A stretch of 6,710 nucleotides of DNA from Chloroflexota bacterium (lineage in GTDB: Bacteria; Chloroflexota; Anaerolineae; B4-G1; SLSP01), in assembly GCA_009908585.1 (NCBI GenBank), contig JAAAOZ010000085.1, positions 1 to 6,710 on the forward strand, given 5' to 3'. The position numbers and the translations under genes were made by a program. This document shows, piece after piece, positions 6,025-6,710 of the stretch. Below the pieces are notes generated by a model. The model searched no databases and was not told where the DNA came from. It saw only the letters and a program-made list of their open reading frames with translations. Within the stretch, counting starts at the first letter, position 1. Each line of letters begins with the position of its first letter.

Positions 6025-6044
6025 TAATGCCCAATATGCGAAAG
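6020..6044 (+). repeat. Direct repeat, right copy (at the flippase-like gene start)
   Basis: Second copy of ATAATGCCCAATAT (6024-6037) followed after two differing bases by GAAAG. It lies 481 bases downstream of the left copy and brackets the HEPN/MNT locus with it. It contains both possible start codons (6027 and 6036) of the flippase-like gene. Confidence 0.7.
6023..6028 (+). promoter_or_regulatory. Possible -10 box for a leaderless flippase-like mRNA
   Basis: In the right repeat copy the -10 equivalent reads AATAAT, one base off TATAAT, and lies exactly seven bases before ATG 6036. That is the spacing expected if the transcript starts at the start codon itself. No clear -35 is seen. This rests on analogy with the left copy, whose box is a perfect TATAAT. 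Confidence 0.25.
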
Positions 6045-6710
6045 AAAAGTGTCCAGATCATCATAGCCTTACTCATCAGCGCGATTGGATTGGTGATTGC
6101 CCTGCGCGGCGTCAACCTGACCGAGATCGGTGCTGCGCTGCGCGAGGTCCGTTGGCCCTGGGTTGTATTGGGCGTGGGATGCATGGCCCTCAGCTTCTGG
6201 TTTCGCGCCTATCGATGGCGTATGCTGTTGGATGGGCAGCTCTCGGTGTTGGAGGCCTTCGGGCTGATCAACATCGGCTATCTCATCAGCGGGATTCTGC
6301 CCCTGCGGGCCGGCGATCCGGCGCGCGGCGTGGCGGCCGGGATGCGCACCCCCGTCTCCGTGATGGCCGCGCTCTCGACGGTGGTCATCGAGCGCACGTT
6401 GGATCTGCTCACGGTGGCGATCTTCCTCGTGCTCACGCTGCCCTTCATCACCGTCGGCGATTCGGTCGTCGCGGGGTTGGCGAGCGGCGGCGCGGCGTTG
6501 ACCTTGCTCGTGGTGTTGGTCTTGATGGCCCGGTTTCCAGAAGCGACGGAGTCCTTCGCGCGCGCGATTTTGGAGCGCTTGCCCCTGGGCGATCCAGAGC
6601 GCTGGCTCGCGCCGCTGCGCGACATTCTGGCGGGATTACAGGTGTTGCGCTCGCCGCGCAAGGGCCTGGGCTTATTGGGCTTCTCGGCGGCGATCTGGGG
6701 GGCGGTCGTT
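6027..6710 (+). CDS. Lysylphosphatidylglycerol-synthase-TM / flippase-like membrane protein (partial)
   Basis: The frame is open to the window end, giving the first 228 residues of a family usually 300 or more long. Hydrophobic helices lie near residues 8-26, 44-59, 78-93, 125-143, 150-168 and from 213 on. Family motifs are visible: R60-x-x-R63-W-R65 with MLL behind it, NIGYLISGILPLRAGDPARG (82-101) and ERTLDLL (122-128). Members of this UPF0104/AglD-like group are integral membrane proteins related to the flippase half of MprF; most have no proven substrate, although polar lipid or glycolipid movement is often suggested. It starts 2 bases after the MNT stop (TAATAATG), so it can be read from the HEPN/MNT transcript. 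ATG 6036 (MRKKSVQ) is an alternative start that fits the charged N-end of the family better. Codon use is GC-rich, unlike the preceding stretch. Confidence 0.88.
   Translation, partial: MPNMRKKSVQIIIALLISAIGLVIALRGVNLTEIGAALREVRWPWVVLGVGCMALSFWFRAYRWRMLLDGQLSVLEAFGLINIGYLISGILPLRAGDPARGVAAGMRTPVSVMAALSTVVIERTLDLLTVAIFLVLTLPFITVGDSVVAGLASGGAALTLLVVLVLMARFPEATESFARAILERLPLGDPERWLAPLRDILAGLQVLRSPRKGLGLLGFSAAIWGAVV

Overview
The window looks like chromosomal DNA from a bacterium, most probably a member of the Chloroflexota or a similar GC-rich environmental lineage. The basis is the style of the long GAF-rich sensor kinase, the GC-rich codon use of the two large genes, and a type II toxin-antitoxin (TA) pair together with a HEPN/MNT-type locus. 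No RNA marker or core gene is present, so the taxonomic guess is inference.

Layout. Positions 2-244 hold the 3' end of an unrecognised gene. A 69-base gap with a small dyad leads into a 1449-residue membrane sensor histidine kinase (314-4663). Its order is about 7 TM helices, 2 more TM helices, HAMP, four tandem GAF domains, PAS, HisKA and HATPase_c. It has no receiver domain, and no response regulator gene lies in the window. A 34-base convergent gap separates it from a minus-strand pair in which an 86-residue antitoxin (5117-5377) overlaps a VapC-type PIN toxin (4698-5120) by ATGA. A divergent, visibly AT-richer intergenic region follows. Rightward from it runs a HEPN/MNT locus in which the HEPN toxin gene appears cut to its first ~35 codons (5577-5699) while the MNT nucleotidyltransferase antitoxin (5662-6024) is intact. 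Two bases later begins a lysylphosphatidylglycerol-synthase-TM/flippase-like membrane protein, cut by the window end.

How it fits together. The kinase and the flippase-like gene are GC-rich, while the ~1.3 kb between them is a two-module TA island. The most unusual signal is an imperfect direct repeat (14 identical bases, 19 of 21 matching) at 5543-5563 and 6024-6044 that brackets the HEPN/MNT locus. It carries a TATAAT -10 box in the first copy and the start codon region of the flippase-like gene in the second. This suggests the locus was inserted or duplicated at the head of the flippase-like gene and then lost its toxin by an internal deletion, possibly at an ATGGATCGGCT microhomology. I do not see a complete undescribed system. 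The decayed TA locus and its repeats, and the four-GAF kinase, are what merit follow-up.
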